A stretch of DNA of 64,000 bases from Deinobacterium chartae (GCF_014202645.1 NZ_JACHHG010000001.1:392895-456894), one strand, 5' to 3'. Positions 32,842-48,263 are shown, counted from the first letter of the stretch. Notes: generated by a model from the sequence alone, not told the origin. Numbers and translations are program-made.

Positions 32842-33368
32842 GGGTACTTCACCCCCTCGAGTTCGGGCCGTGGGGTCACCTCGAAACCGAGCCGTACGGG
32901 CTTGCCGCTCAGCCCCGCCTCGCGGCGCTGCGGGCGGCTGCCGTACACGCCGACCAGCATGTCCTCCTTGCGGTACACGAAGTCGCGGTAGCGGTAGTCG
33001 GCCATCTCGAACTCGTTGCCGAGCACCACCGCGCCGGTCGGGCAGGCTTCCTCGCACAGGCCGCAGAAGATGCAGCGCAGCATGTTGATCTCGTACACCT
33101 TGGCGTAGCGCTCGCCGGGCGACACCGGATGGGCGGGGTCGTTCTCGGCGGCTTCCACGTAGATGGCGTAGGCCGGGCAGACGGCGGCGCACAGCGAGCA
33201 GCCGATGCACTTCTCGAGGCCGCTGCCGGGGTGGCGGGCCAGGATGTGGCGCCCACGAAAGCGCGGCTTGAGCTGCGCGCGCGCTTCGGGATAGGCCACG
33301 GTTACCGGCTTGGAGAACAGCTTGCCGAGGGTGAGGCCCATGCCCTTGGCGATTTCCAGAACTCCCAC
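32838..33368 (-). CDS. nuoI: NADH-quinone oxidoreductase subunit I
   Basis: NuoI (176 aa) is a ferredoxin-like subunit binding clusters N6a and N6b. Two CxxCxxCxxxCP motifs are visible: [12 protein letters not shown] and [12 protein letters not shown]. The GTG at 33368 is chosen because GGAGGTGA ends 5 nt before it. The GTG three codons earlier overlaps that Shine-Dalgarno sequence itself. With this start the gene begins 1 nt after the nuoH stop. Confidence 0.96.
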   Translation of the reverse strand: MGVLEIAKGMGLTLGKLFSKPVTVAYPEARAQLKPRFRGRHILARHPGSGLEKCIGCSLCAAVCPAYAIYVEAAENDPAHPVSPGERYAKVYEINMLRCIFCGLCEEACPTGAVVLGNEFEMADYRYRDFVYRKEDMLVGVYGSRPQRREAGLSGKPVRLGFEVTPRPELEGVKYP

Positions 33369-33369
33369 G

Positions 33370-34487
<1,118 letters not shown>

Positions 34488-34488
<1 letters not shown>

Positions 34489-36707
34489 CAGTCGGCTCCT
34501 CCCAGGGGCGCGCCGTCAGCGGGAGACTGCGGGGTGCTGAGCGGCGCGGGGACCTCCTCGAGGCGCGGCTCCTCGCCGGTCACGAAGCGCCGGATACGCG
34601 CGGCGCGCAGCATCTCCTCTTTCCACATCGAGACCTTCGGGCGCTGCGCCCGGCCCGAGCGGGCGTTGAAGGGCGTACCCAGCGGGTGGATGACGCCGCT
34701 GTCCGGCAGGGCCTCGAGGTCCAGACCGAAGCGCTGCTGCAGGGCGCGGCGCGCCGAGCGCAGCCCGCGGATCTCGGGTTTGACCCCGAGGGCCTCGGCC
34801 AGGGCCGAGAGCGCGGTGATCAAGTCGGCGCTCTCCCCCGCGTCGATCGCGCTCTGACGCAGCGGCAGCAGGCGCCCCTCGAGGTTCACGGTGGTGCCGC
34901 GCTTCTCGTAGTTGCTCAGCGCGGGCAGCACCACGTCGGCGCGGCGCGCGGCCTCGGTCAGGTGCGTGTCGTGAACGACCAAGAAGCCCTCGAATTCGGC
35001 GGGCACGCTGGGAATGCGCGAGACGAAGGCGGCTTCCAGGGTGTGCATGTGGCTGAAGATCGCCCCGCCCGACTGCGGCACCAGCTTCAGGTGCGCCAGG
35101 CCGTAACCGTTCGCCCCGGCGGGGATTGCGAGCAGCTTGGCCCCGACTTTGGCCGCAATGTCCGCGATCACGTCCATGAACAGCTGACCGCCCTGCGCGA
35201 GCGCGTCTGCGCCGATGATGATCACCGGACGCCGGGCTTTTTGCAGCAGTTCGGCTGCGGCGCACACCTCGGCGCTGGCCAGGGCGTTTCCACCCGAAAC
35301 CAGCGCCGAGAGCCCCTCGAGGACCTGCTGGCTCGGCTCGAAGCCGCGGATGGCCGCGTGCCGGGCAAGCCGGGTCTCACGCGGGTAGAACACCGCGAGT
35401 CGGCTGCGGTCGCGCGGTTGGCGCTCGACCAGCCGCAGGTCCGCGATGGCGGTTCCGTGCGCGAAGGCCGGGGGTAAAATGCCGCCTCTGAGCATCTCCT
35501 GGATGCGCAGGTCCAGCACCGGGGCTTCCTCGCTGACGTCCGCGCCGATCACCACCACCGCGTCGGCCTGCGCGACCTCGCTGAGGGTGGGGCGCGTAGC
35601 CGTGACCGAGACGCCGTAGCGCGGCGAGTGATCCACCGAATCGGTGCCGAGCAGACCCGCGAGGCTCTCGAGGGCGATGCCCTCCTCGAGGGTGGCGTCG
35701 GCCGAGGTGTACAGCCCGAGCTGCGCCGGGTCGCGTCCCTCGAGTCCCGCGCGCATGGCGGCGATGACCTGTTCCCAACTGGCGGGCCGCAATTCGCCGC
35801 CGGTGCGCACCAGCGGGGCACTCAGGCGGCCTTCTTCGATCCACTCGTGCCCGAAGCGCCCGGCGTCGCACAGCCAGGTCTCGTTCACCTCGCGGTTCTC
35901 GCGGCCCACGATGCGCTCGAGGCGGCCGTTGCGGGCGTCGGCGGTGATCGAGCAGCCCACCGGGCAGGCGGTGCAGGTGGTGGGGGTGTGGTCGTACTCC
36001 CAGTTGCGGCCCCGGAAGCGCGCGACGTTGTCGAGCAGCGCGCCGACCGGGCAGATGTCGGTGATGTTGCCCGAGAAGTTCGAGGGCAGGCCGTCCTCGA
36101 GGGAGTCGATGAAGGTGTGTCCGCCGCGCTCGATGAAGTCGAGCACCTCCTCGCCGGGAATCTCCTCGAAGTAGCGCACGCAGCGCTTGCAGTGGATGCA
36201 GCGCTCCTGGTCGAGGATCACGAACTCGGACAGCTCGTAGTGCTTCTCGGCGTGGCGGCGGTCAAACGGGTAGCGCGCCTGGCCGTAGCCGTACTCGAAA
36301 GCGCGGTCTTGCAGTTCGCAGGCCCCGCCCTTGTCGCAGGTGGGGCAGTCCAGCGGGTGATTGAGCAGGGTGAACTCCATCATGCCCGCCTGGGCTTTTT
36401 TGACCGCGGCGTTCTGCGAGCGGATCACCATGCCGTCGCTGGCCATCAGCGTGCACGAGGCCATCGGTTTGGGGAACCAGAAGATCTTGACCTCTCCGCC
36501 CTCCTCGCGGATGAGTTCGCCGTCCGGTCCCTTGCGCGGGGTTCCGGCTTCGACCAGGCACATCCGGCAGGCCCCGATCGGCGAGAGGTACGGCTGCGAG
36601 CAGAAGTACGGGACGTCGTGTCCCGCCGCGAACACGGCGTCGATGGCACTGGTTCCCTTGGGAACCGTTACCTCGCGCCCGTCCACGATGACGTTGATGG
36701 TTTCCAT
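34488..36707 (-). CDS. nuoG: NADH-quinone oxidoreductase subunit G
   Basis: NuoG (739 aa) carries several Fe-S clusters of the peripheral arm. The N-terminal domain has the 2Fe-2S (N1b) ligands in [15 protein letters not shown], the His-containing N5 motif [17 protein letters not shown], and N4 ligands in CIHCKRC. A further set, CTACPVGC followed by a Cys in WLCDAGRFG (about residue 280), matches the off-path N7 cluster present in Thermus and E. coli but lost in many species. The remaining part is molybdopterin-oxidoreductase-like. AGGAGGAGGGG precedes the ATG; nuoF ends 10 bp upstream. Confidence 0.96.
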
Positions 36708-36717
36708 GCCCCTCCTC

Positions 36718-38048
<1,331 letters not shown>

Positions 38049-38052
<4 letters not shown>

Positions 38053-38657
38053 GGGGCCTCCGTGAGCGCGCTCAGGCTGCGCCAGCCGGCACCCACCGCC
38101 GCGCCGTCCGCGCGGGTCTGGCGGCCTTCTTGCACGAACACCGGCATGGGCGTGTCGTCGACCGGGTAGCGGTCCTCGCGCATGGCCGCCAGCATCTCCT
38201 CGAGGCGGCGACGGGTCATGCACTCGTGGTAGCCGTACCCGGCGTCGTTGACCTGCAGCACCGGAGCGGTACCGCACGAGCCCAGGCACTCGACTTTCTG
38301 CACCGAGAAGCGTCCGTCGGGGGTCACCTCGCCGGGGCCGACGCCCAGGCGCTCCACCAGCGCGTCCCACATCTCGTCGGACCCGGCCAGGGCGCACGAG
38401 AGCGTGCTGCACACCTGGATGTGGTACTTGCCGGTGGGCACGGTGTGGTAGGTGGAGTAAAAGCTCATCACCGACTTGACCTCGGTGGCGGTGATGCCGA
38501 GCAGGTCCGCGATCTCCTGGATGTGCGGCTCGGATACGTAACCAAAGTGGTTCTGGACCTCGCGCAGCAGCGGCATCAGGGCGCTGCGGCGGCCCCGCTC
38601 GGGGTAGCGCGCGAAGATGTCGCGCAGCAGGTCCGGCTTGTCCGCAAAGTAACTCAC
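38049..38657 (-). CDS. nuoE: NADH-quinone oxidoreductase subunit E
   Basis: NuoE (202 aa) is a thioredoxin-like 2Fe-2S protein with cluster N1a. The four ligand Cys are in CSTLSC and CLGSCG. A C-terminal extension after about residue 165 is longer than in E. coli and similar to the Thermus subunit. A GTG start is used with AAGGAGGAAG upstream at a rather long spacing of about 9 nt. The 40-bp gap to nuoD is the longest inside the operon. Confidence 0.95.
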
Positions 38658-38697
38658 GATGTTCTTCCTCCTTGCAGGCTGCTGCGAATGCGCGGGA

Positions 38698-39912
38698 TCA
38701 TCGGTCCACGTCTCCCAGCACCGGGTCGAGCGTGGCGATCACCGTGATCAGGTCGGCGAACTGTCCGCCCGCCCCGGCCACCTCGAGGCCCTGCAGGTTC
38801 ACAAACGAGGGCGCGCGGATCTTGACGCGGTAGGGCATCGAGCCGCCGTCGGAAACGATGTAGTAGCCGACCTCGCCGCGCGCGCTCTCGACCGGCACGT
38901 ACACCTCGCCCCGGGGCGGGTGGAAACCTTCGGTAACCAGCTTGAAGTGGTGAATGACCGCCTCCATCGAGGTCTCGAGTTCCTCGCGCGGCGGCAGGCT
39001 GATCTTGCGGTTGGGGTCGCGCACCGGAGTTCCGCGCAGGTTTTCCAGGCGTTCGACCGCCTGGCCGATGATGCGGGCCGACTGGCGCATCTCGTCGAGG
39101 CGGATGGTGAAGCGGTCGAGCGAGTCCCCGTTGTGGCGCAGCGGCACCTCAAAGTCGTAGGTCTCGTAGCCGCTGTAGGGGTTGGCCTTGCGGTGGTCGA
39201 GGTTCACGCCGCAGGCCCGCAGGTTCGGCCCGGTCATGCCCAGGTCAAGGCACTGCTCGGCGGTCATGGCCCCGACGCCGCGCGCGCGGTCAAGAAAGAT
39301 CGGGTTGGTGGCAAACAGCGTGGCGTACTCGTCGATGGCGGCGTCGATGCCGCCCAGGAAACGCCGTACCGAGGCCTCGAAGCCCTCGGGGGTGTCCCTG
39401 GAAAGGCCGCCCACCCGGAAGTAGCCCTGGTTCATGCGGTAGCCGCAAACCTCCTCGAACAGGTCCTGGATGGCCTCCTTCTCGCGGAAGGCGTAGAAGA
39501 ACGGCGTCAGGGCCCCCAGATCGAGCAGGCCGGTACCGACGAACACCAGGTGGCTGTGGATGCGGCCCAGCTCGTGCAGCAGCACCCGCACGGTCTGGGC
39601 GCGCTCGGGCACCTCGGCGCCCAGCAGTTTCTCGACCGCCAGCACGTAGGCCAGCTCGTGCCCGAACGAGTGCAGGTAGTCGGTGCGCGGGGCGTAGGTG
39701 ACGTTCTGCTGGTAGGTGCGGTTCTCCATGGTCTTCTCGAAACCGGTGTGCAGGTAACCGATGTGCGGAATGACCTTGGTGACGAACTCGCCGTCCATGT
39801 GTACCACCAGGCGCAGCACACCGTGGGTCGAGGGGTGCTGCGGCCCGACGTTCAGGACCATCTCCTCGGTGTGCAGCAGGCTGGAGGTGTCGCCCTGCAT
39901 CTCGAGGGTCAT
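38698..39912 (-). CDS. nuoD: NADH-quinone oxidoreductase subunit D
   Basis: NuoD (404 aa), the 49-kDa subunit homologue related to NiFe-hydrogenase large subunits, lines the quinone site. The [15 protein letters not shown] motif contains the quinone-contacting His; the Tyr in [17 protein letters not shown] and the C-terminal VLGDVDR ending are conserved. The ATG overlaps the nuoC stop by 4 bp. NuoC and NuoD are separate genes here, unlike the fused form in E. coli. Confidence 0.97.
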   Translation of the reverse strand: MTLEMQGDTSSLLHTEEMVLNVGPQHPSTHGVLRLVVHMDGEFVTKVIPHIGYLHTGFEKTMENRTYQQNVTYAPRTDYLHSFGHELAYVLAVEKLLGAEVPERAQTVRVLLHELGRIHSHLVFVGTGLLDLGALTPFFYAFREKEAIQDLFEEVCGYRMNQGYFRVGGLSRDTPEGFEASVRRFLGGIDAAIDEYATLFATNPIFLDRARGVGAMTAEQCLDLGMTGPNLRACGVNLDHRKANPYSGYETYDFEVPLRHNGDSLDRFTIRLDEMRQSARIIGQAVERLENLRGTPVRDPNRKISLPPREELETSMEAVIHHFKLVTEGFHPPRGEVYVPVESARGEVGYYIVSDGGSMPYRVKIRAPSFVNLQGLEVAGAGGQFADLITVIATLDPVLGDVDR

Positions 39913-40519
39913 GCTTTACCTCCGTTTTCGGGCCGTCCGGGCGTGGGCGGCAGGCTGGGCACCGAGGGCCGTCCGACCCGTTCGCCGCCGCGCCAGCCGG
40001 TCAGGCCGCGCTGACTTCCCTTGAGTCCGGCCCGAAACGCCGACGGATCGAGAAATCGCCCGTCGTTGAACAGCGTGGGGCTCTCGCCGATCGGGAAGTC
40101 CTTGCGCAGCGGGTGCCCCTCGAGGTCCTCGGGGGTGAGGATCTTGCGCAGGTCCGGGTGGCCGCCGAAGCGGATGCCCAGCAGGTCGAAGACCTCGCGT
40201 TCGGTGTAGTTGGCCGCGCGCCACACCGGGTACAGGCTGGGGACCTCCACGCCGTCGGCCACGTACAGCTTCAGAAACAGCCGCAGGTTGCGGTGCGGGT
40301 GATAGAGGTTGTAGACCACCGCGAAACGCTCCGGACGCGGTTCGACGTACTCGAGGTAGTCGATGCCGACCACGTCGAGCAGCATGAAGCCCTCGAGGCG
40401 CAGTTCGTGCGCGACTTCCTCGAGGCGCTCCAGCGGAACGAGGGCGGTGGGCTCGAGGCCGGGTTCGACCTCGAGCCCGATGCGCCGGACGATGCCCTGC
40501 ACCTCGCTTGCGAGGACGT

Positions 40520-40532
<13 letters not shown>
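39909..40532 (-). CDS. nuoC: NADH-quinone oxidoreductase subunit C
   Basis: NuoC (207 aa), the 30-kDa subunit, is a structural link between the Fe-S chain and the membrane arm. The signature [26 protein letters not shown] is clear, here read as ERExFDLxGIxFxGHPDLRRIL. Its start lies inside the end of nuoB (13-bp overlap), with GGTGGAAG before the ATG. The tail after about residue 170 is Gly/Pro/Arg-rich and probably disordered. Confidence 0.95.
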
Positions 40533-41046
<514 letters not shown>

Positions 41047-41056
<10 letters not shown>

Positions 41057-41403
41057 TCCAGCACCCCCTTCTTGAGGATGTAGACGTAGCCGACCAGCAC
41101 CAGCAGCACGAAGGTAAGAGCTTCCCAGAAGGCAAACGCGCCCAGCTTGCCGTAGGCGACGGCGAGCGGGTAGAAAAAGGCCACCTCGATGTCGAAGACG
41201 ATAAACAGCATCGCCACCAGGTAGAAATGCACCGGGAAGCGCTCGCGCGCGGTACCGGTCGGATCGTTGCCGGACTCGTAGGGCATCAGCTTGGTGCGCG
41301 TGCCTTTCTTGGGCCCCAGCAGGGCACTGACGATCAGGGCAAGTGCTCCAATGCCGCCCGCGACCAGCAGCATGATCAGGACGTTGGCGTACTCGATACC
41401 CAC
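41047..41403 (-). CDS. nuoA: NADH-quinone oxidoreductase subunit A
   Basis: NuoA (about 118 aa) has three membrane helices. The loop between helices 1 and 2 contains [11 protein letters not shown] with the conserved Glu-Ser/Cys-Gly, and helix 2 has [15 protein letters not shown]. The start is uncertain: two consecutive GTG codons (41406 and 41403) lie in AAAGAGGTGGTG, and the second is used here, giving nearly the length of Thermus Nqo7. It is the first gene of the operon. Confidence 0.92.
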
Positions 41404-41810
41404 CACCTCTTTCTTGTTCGCGTCCGCAGGGGACGCCAGATAGTGCGTTTTTTCACTAGCGTGAAGACAAAACGCGTGACCTGGAAAACGAACCGAAACA
41501 CGGATGCGGATCTTCGGACGATGCAGAGCTGTTGTTCTCCCCATTTCTACCACAGCCACCCGAGCAAAAAGAAGCGCGGGGACCCGCCCCCGCGAATTTA
41601 GACTTGGTTTAATTACAATTCCGGTCACTCGAGCCGCTCTCGGTACAACAGCAATTTGTGAAACTTGTGAAAAAAGAGGGTTGCCCTGTCCGCTGCACCT
41701 GCGGACAGCATCACCCGGCGGAACGTGCAGCATCCCCTCGAGAAACGCGCGTTTCTCGAGGGGATGCACACAGGTCTCCTCTGCCCGCACCGCTGGGCAG
41801 GCAGAGCGAA
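41404..41810. other. 407-bp nuo upstream region
   Basis: No gene is seen. The part 41405-41700 is AT-richer and should contain the nuo promoter, for example around 41600-41625 on the minus strand (TGTAATTAAA), but no good -35/-10 pair was found. The far end holds the palindrome at 41730-41767. Confidence 0.45.
41730..41767. terminator. 38-bp perfect palindrome downstream of the pseudogene
   Basis: Arms 41730-41748 and 41749-41767 match perfectly and contain CTCGAG in each arm. It follows the end of the decayed gene at 41811 and has no T-run. It may also insulate the nuo promoter. Confidence 0.6.
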
Positions 41811-42328
41811 CTAGCGCAACTGGGCCAGATCGATGGTCTCCACGTACCAGCGCCCGCCGCTGTCTTGAAAGGACAGCACCGCGTTGCCGCTGCGGCGCTG
41901 CTCTTCGCTGAGCCCCGAAAGGTCAAACGGGTACGAGCCGGTACCCAGGTAGCGAAATTCCGGGCGCCCACCCACCGGCGCAAACTGATCCTGGAAAGGT
42001 CCCTCGGTGCGCGGCGTGGCGGTCAGGATCCGGCCCGTAGGCCTGCAGGGTCGCGGCCTCACGGTACAACTCCAGGCAGCTGCGCACGTGCGTCTCGTCC
42101 TCGTCCTGCTTGCCCACGTTCGGGTCGTAGGCCTGCAGGAACGGCTCCTCTTCCTCCTCGATGGTGTTGATCTGGAAACCGCCCGGTTCGGGCGTCTCGA
42201 AGGTGCACAGTCAGGTCCCGGGCGTTGCTGGCATGAACCTGAGTTGCCGGAGCGGCATTTTATGGCAGGGCGGCAACAAAAAATGGCACGACAACGACCG
42301 ACGCAGCAGCTGTTGCTCGTTTCAACAT
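41811..42328 (-). pseudogene. Broken gene for a small secreted protein
   Basis: A strong TAGGAGG precedes an ATG at 42328 that opens a signal peptide (MLKRATAAASVVVVPFFVAA), but a TAA stop at 42260-42262 ends it after 22 codons. The same frame then continues open with NAAPATQVHASNARDLTV. Near 42205-42212 the sensible reading moves to the next frame (FETPEPGGFQINTIEEEEEP, then DETHVRSCLELYREAATLQA), and near 42025 it moves again (GRILTATP, then GRPEFRYLGTGSYPFDLSG to a TAG at 41811). Joined, these make a plausible exported protein of about 170 residues. Two frameshifts plus a stop argue for decay; sequencing error at homopolymers is possible. The family is not recognised. Confidence 0.65.
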
Positions 42329-42525
42329 ATTTTTCCTCCTATCCGCATGCGTCGTCTGGCCCAAGACGCTGTCAACGGAACAGGTTTATCAAATCTTTAA
42401 AATCCTTGTTTCACCAAAGTACTTCTGTTCCCAGCCACAGCTTAACTTCCCAACAGCTTTTACGGCTTCAGACCGAGCGTTTTTGAAATTTTCTCCGGAT
42501 GACTGCGTCACGGTACTCGGTTCAT

Positions 42526-42567
42526 TTGACTTGCGTCAATAACGCTCGTCCGCGTTGACCTTACACT
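42526..42567 (+). promoter_or_regulatory. Promoter and operator-like dyad of the MarR gene
   Basis: TACACT (42562-42567) ends 5 bp before the MarR ATG and fits a leaderless promoter. An inverted repeat TTGAC-N4-GTCAA at 42526-42539 overlaps the place where a -35 element would sit, a likely autoregulatory site. Confidence 0.5.
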
Positions 42568-42572
42568 GAGAC

Positions 42573-43019
42573 ATGCCCGCACGCACCCGCCTGGCGGACG
42601 ACATCGACGCTTTTCTAGCCGCGCTATGGCGGCTGAACTACAGCCTCTCCAAGCAGATCACCCCGCTGCTCGAGGCCGAGCACAACCTGGACCTGCGCCT
42701 GCTGCTGATCTTGCGTGCCGTCCGCTACGGCGTGGTTCACCCCAGCGGCCTTGCCGACGCCCTGCAACTGCCCGCCAGCCTGGTCAGCCGCTACCTCGAG
42801 GCCCTGGCCCGCCGCGGCCTGATCGAACGCTGCGCGGACCCGCACGACTCGAGGCGGGTGCGTATCCACCTCACCGCCGACGGCGAACGGGTGACCACCA
42901 ACGCCAGCCATACGCTGCTGACCACCCTGGGCCTGCGGTTGGCCGCCCTGCCACCCGAGGAACGCGCGGCCTTCTTGCGCGCGCTGGTGCACCTGAGCGA
43001 GGTTCCTCTCGAGGGCTGA
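42573..43019 (+). CDS. MarR-family transcriptional regulator
   Basis: The 148-aa protein has the MarR winged-helix fold. The recognition region is HPSGLADALQLPASLVSRYLEAL (about 53-75), followed by the wing with GLIERCADPHDSRRVRIHLT (about 80-99), whose D-x-R-R is the family signature. The N- and C-terminal helices form the dimer. An inverted repeat in its own promoter suggests autorepression. No obvious target gene lies alongside; the pseudogene upstream is divergent. Confidence 0.88.
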   Translation: MPARTRLADDIDAFLAALWRLNYSLSKQITPLLEAEHNLDLRLLLILRAVRYGVVHPSGLADALQLPASLVSRYLEALARRGLIERCADPHDSRRVRIHLTADGERVTTNASHTLLTTLGLRLAALPPEERAAFLRALVHLSEVPLEG

Positions 43020-43063
43020 AGCCCGCTGGCTCTGCGCATCGGTCCTGCCTGGTTCCAAGAGGC

Positions 43064-44203
43064 CTACTCGACCAGCAACACCCCATCATCGGGTTCGGCC
43101 TCGAGGACCGGCAGGGTAAAGTAGAAGCACGAGCCTTCCCCGCGCCTGGACTGCACGAAGATGCGTCCGCCGTGCTGCTCCACGGCCAGCTTGCAGAAGG
43201 CCAGGCCCATACCGGTATCAAATCGGGTCTGCAGGGTCACGCGCGCCTGCTCGAACGCGGAAAACAGCCGGGGCAGGTCCTCGGCCGGGATGCCTTCGCC
43301 GTTGTCGCGCACCTCGAAGCGAACCAGCGGGCCCTCCTGACGCGCGGTGACCCATACGCGTCCCTGGACGCGGGTGTGTTTGACCGCGTTGGAGATCAGG
43401 TTGGCAAACACGCGCCGCAGCACCTCAGGATCGGCCTGGAACGGCGGTAACGGGCGCAGGTCGGTCTCGAAGCGGCGTTCGCGCAACGCTGTCCCCACGT
43501 CGGTCGCGGCGCGCGCAAGGATGTCCTCGAGGTCCGCATGACCCAGGGCCTGCAGGTCCAGGCGCATCTTGCCCGCCTGCATCTTGCGCACGTCCAGCAT
43601 ATTGGCAGCCAGGTACAGCACGTGCTGTGCCTCCTCGCGCGCCAGGGAGATCATGTTGAGCAAGTTTTTGGGAATCTGCTGCGCTCCGGTCTCCTCGACC
43701 AGTTCCAGCAGTCCAAGTACGGCCCCCAGCGGGTTCTTGAGGTCGTGAACCAACATGTGCACCAGTTGGTCACGGCTGCGCTCGTCGCGCTCGGTATCGG
43801 CCAGCCGGGCACGGGCCTGCTGCACCTCGCCGATCAGCGCACGCGCACTCGCCGCGCGGGCGGCGAGCGTGCGCACCACCGCCGTCAGCATCTCGCTGGG
43901 AACGTTCGCGGGCAGCACGCAGTCCGCTCCGGCCTGGGCGCAGGCGGTCATCTCGGCTGCCCCTCCCAGCGCGACCCAGTGCGTGTGGGCCAGTTCGGGG
44001 CGAGCGCGCAAGATGGTCAGCAGTTCGCTCAGCGGCAGCGCACTTGTCAGCCCGGCCTGCAGCACTCCCACATCGGGCGGCAGGATGCGGGTGTCGCGCA
44101 GCAGCTCCTCGGCCGAACCGCGACAGCACACCTCCGCCTCGGGCAGTGCCGCCTCCAGGCTGCGCGCCAGCGCCTCGCCCGCAGCCCCGACAAAAATCCT
44201 CAC
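43064..44203 (-). CDS. Sensor histidine kinase with degenerate receiver-like N-terminus
   Basis: The 379-aa protein is soluble. Residues 1-115 resemble a CheY-type receiver, but the phospho-acceptor Asp is replaced (DVGVLQAGL, Gln49), so it is a pseudo-receiver. HisKA follows with the phosphorylated His153 in MLVHDLKNPLG, then an ATPase domain with NLISNAVKHT (N box), RDNGEGIP (G1), and GMGLAFCK (G2). The GTG start overlaps the stop of the Cof-type phosphatase in GTGA, so the two are translationally coupled. No response regulator lies nearby; the phosphorelay partner is unknown. Confidence 0.87.
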   Translation of the reverse strand: MRIFVGAAGEALARSLEAALPEAEVCCRGSAEELLRDTRILPPDVGVLQAGLTSALPLSELLTILRARPELAHTHWVALGGAAEMTACAQAGADCVLPANVPSEMLTAVVRTLAARAASARALIGEVQQARARLADTERDERSRDQLVHMLVHDLKNPLGAVLGLLELVEETGAQQIPKNLLNMISLAREEAQHVLYLAANMLDVRKMQAGKMRLDLQALGHADLEDILARAATDVGTALRERRFETDLRPLPPFQADPEVLRRVFANLISNAVKHTRVQGRVWVTARQEGPLVRFEVRDNGEGIPAEDLPRLFSAFEQARVTLQTRFDTGMGLAFCKLAVEQHGGRIFVQSRRGEGSCFYFTLPVLEAEPDDGVLLVE

Positions 44204-44970
44204 GACAGCAGATTTTCCTCGAGCCAGCGGGCCACGCCCAACTCCTCGGGTGCCGCGGCATGCTCACGCACCAGCGCCGCCACGCCCGGAGCCATGTACC
44301 CGACCCCGACCGCGCGACCCGCCCAGCGCAACATCGATACGTCGTTCTCACCGTCGCCGAAGGCCACGGTCTCGCCCTGCGCCACCCCGTGAATCGCCGC
44401 GATGCGCTCGAGGGCGCTGCCCTTGAAACCGCCCGCCGCCACCACCTCGAGGTAACGGTCATCCCAGGGGTAGTAGGCCAGGTGCGGGAAACGCTCGGAC
44501 AGTTCCGAATGCAGGTAACTCACCCGGGGGGTGCTGCACACGATCTTGTGCGCGATTTCTCCCCCGTACTCGACGAGGGCGTGCACCTGCTGACCCTCCT
44601 TGCGCGCCCAGTCCCAGCGGGTGTCTCCCGGCTCGCGCACGAACAGCCCGTTGCGGGTCGAGAGGAAAAAGTCCAGCTCCGGATGACGCTCGAAGTGCTC
44701 CAGCAGCCCGGTCAGTTCCTCGGGAGTCAGCGAGAGCTCCAGATGGTGGTCCTCGCCGTAGGCGTGCACCCGGGCCCCCTGACAGGTGCCGTAGTGGCAG
44801 TCGACCTCGAGGGCCTCGAGGTACTGGCGGGCCGAGGCGTAGTTGCGTCCGGTGATGACGGTTACGGCATGTCCACGGTCGCGGGCCGCAAAGATCGCCT
44901 CCCGGATCTCTTCGGGCAGGCGGTGGTCACGGGTCACGATGGTCCCGTCGAGGTCAAAGGCAAGCAGCAT
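44200..44970 (-). CDS. Cof-type HAD-IIB phosphatase
   Basis: The 256-aa cytoplasmic phosphatase has the IIB cap HAD pattern: FDLDGTIVTRDHRLP at the N-terminus (Asp6, Asp8), VITGRNYASA, the Lys of the third motif in AAGGFKGSALER, and GDGENDVSML. Relatives dephosphorylate sugar phosphates, flavin mononucleotide or pyridoxal phosphate. It is coupled to the histidine kinase that follows. A TACAGT box lies 9 bp before the ATG, so the leader is very short. Confidence 0.88.
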   Translation of the reverse strand: MLLAFDLDGTIVTRDHRLPEEIREAIFAARDRGHAVTVITGRNYASARQYLEALEVDCHYGTCQGARVHAYGEDHHLELSLTPEELTGLLEHFERHPELDFFLSTRNGLFVREPGDTRWDWARKEGQQVHALVEYGGEIAHKIVCSTPRVSYLHSELSERFPHLAYYPWDDRYLEVVAAGGFKGSALERIAAIHGVAQGETVAFGDGENDVSMLRWAGRAVGVGYMAPGVAALVREHAAAPEELGVARWLEENLLS

Positions 44971-45062
44971 AACGAGGTTACTGTAACACGGGCCGCCGGA
45001 GCGCTTGGAAAGCGTTCACCCTGTCCGAACACGAGCGCCCCGGCAGGGTGACATTCCGGCGC

Positions 45063-45950
45063 TCAGCGCACGCGCTCGGCCGCGAACACCCTTGAAGGCC
45101 GCGCGAACTCGTCTTGCGAGGCCACCAGCTGAATCTCGCGGGTGCCGGACGCGTGGGTGCGTTCGAGCAGCGCGTACATCGAGGACACCGCCCCCTCGAG
45201 GCTGGCTTTCAGGTCGTGCTCGCGCAGGTAGTTACCCACGAACAGCGAGGCGATCACGTCGCCGGTACCCACCCGGGGCGGGTCAAGCGGAATTAAGGGT
45301 GTGCGCACCACCCAGGCTCCAGCGTCGTTCACGCCCAGCGTCTCGATGGTGCCCACGGGCGCGTCGCTGCGGGTCAAACTGGTCACGACCACGATCCGGG
45401 GTCCGCCCGGATGCAGGCGGGCGCGCAGCGCGTCGGCCGCCTCGAGGGCGCTGGCAAGGTCGGTGACCGTGCGGCCGGTAAGCAGCTCGAGCTCGAACTG
45501 GTTGGGCAGCACCACGTCCGCGGCGGTCACCGCCCGCTCGCGCATCACGTCCGGGATCTCGGGGCGCACGAACACCCCACGGCCCACGTCACCCATCACC
45601 GGGTCGCACGCGTACACCGCGCGCGGGTTGGCCGCGCGCACCTTGGCGACCGCCTCGAGCATCGCATCGGCGATCGAGGCGTCCCCCATGTAGCCGGTCA
45701 GCACACCGTCGCAATCGCCCAGCACGCCGCGCTCCTCGATGCCGCGCACCAGGTCGGTCACGAGGTCGGGACCGAACACCTGCCCGCGCCACTGCCCGTA
45801 CCCGGTGTGGTTGGAGAACTGCACCGTGTGCACCGCCCACACCTCGTACCCCATGCGTTGCAGCGGAAAGATGGCCGAGGCGTTACCGGCGTGGCCGTAG
45901 GCGACCCACGACTGGATGGAAAGCACGTTTTTGGGAATGCTGACACTCAT
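45063..45950 (-). CDS. pdxY: Pyridoxal/pyridoxamine kinase
   Basis: The 295-aa ribokinase-fold enzyme phosphorylates pyridoxal, a salvage step for vitamin B6. The N-terminus [21 protein letters not shown], the DPVMGD motif and the C-terminal catalytic loop [12 protein letters not shown] (GTGD) are typical of PdxY. The ATG at 45950 is preferred over one six codons upstream because TATGAT (45957-45962) ends 6 bp in front of it, a leaderless arrangement. It stands alone with a small gap on either side. Confidence 0.92.
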   Translation of the reverse strand: MSVSIPKNVLSIQSWVAYGHAGNASAIFPLQRMGYEVWAVHTVQFSNHTGYGQWRGQVFGPDLVTDLVRGIEERGVLGDCDGVLTGYMGDASIADAMLEAVAKVRAANPRAVYACDPVMGDVGRGVFVRPEIPDVMRERAVTAADVVLPNQFELELLTGRTVTDLASALEAADALRARLHPGGPRIVVVTSLTRSDAPVGTIETLGVNDAGAWVVRTPLIPLDPPRVGTGDVIASLFVGNYLREHDLKASLEGAVSSMYALLERTHASGTREIQLVASQDEFARPSRVFAAERVR

Positions 45951-46003
45951 CAGGCGATCATACCGCACGGGGCCCGAGGACCACAGTCAGCTGACAGATG
46001 CCG

Positions 46004-46042
46004 ACCGGAGCGCCTCCCTGAGACTCAGGGAGGCGCTCCGGT
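46004..46042 (-). terminator. 19-bp perfect hairpin downstream of the M3 peptidase
   Basis: Arms 46004-46022 and 46024-46042 are perfect complements about one central base. It starts 10 bp past the stop of the peptidase gene and lacks a T-run. Confidence 0.65.
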
Positions 46043-46051
46043 CAGCAGGGC

Positions 46052-48106
<2,055 letters not shown>

Positions 48107-48220
48107 GGCGGTAGTATACGCCCGGGGCCTGAAAAGACCTCGAGCGTGCGTACCGCTAAGCCGTTTCAGCTAATGTTTTGCCGTTGAGCATCAGGGAATC
48201 CGCGAACCGCGCCAAGCGGG

Positions 48221-48247
48221 CAAAAAAGACCCCCGACCTCGCGGGGG
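48221..48247 (-). terminator. Intrinsic terminator of a small minus-strand transcript
   Basis: CCCCCG-6-CGGGGG (48230-48247) followed on the minus strand by TCTTTTTT is a good Rho-independent signal. It lies 16 bp beyond the stop of the 55-codon reading frame at 48264, supporting that gene. Confidence 0.7.
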
Positions 48248-48263
48248 CAGCTTCGAGCGGAGT

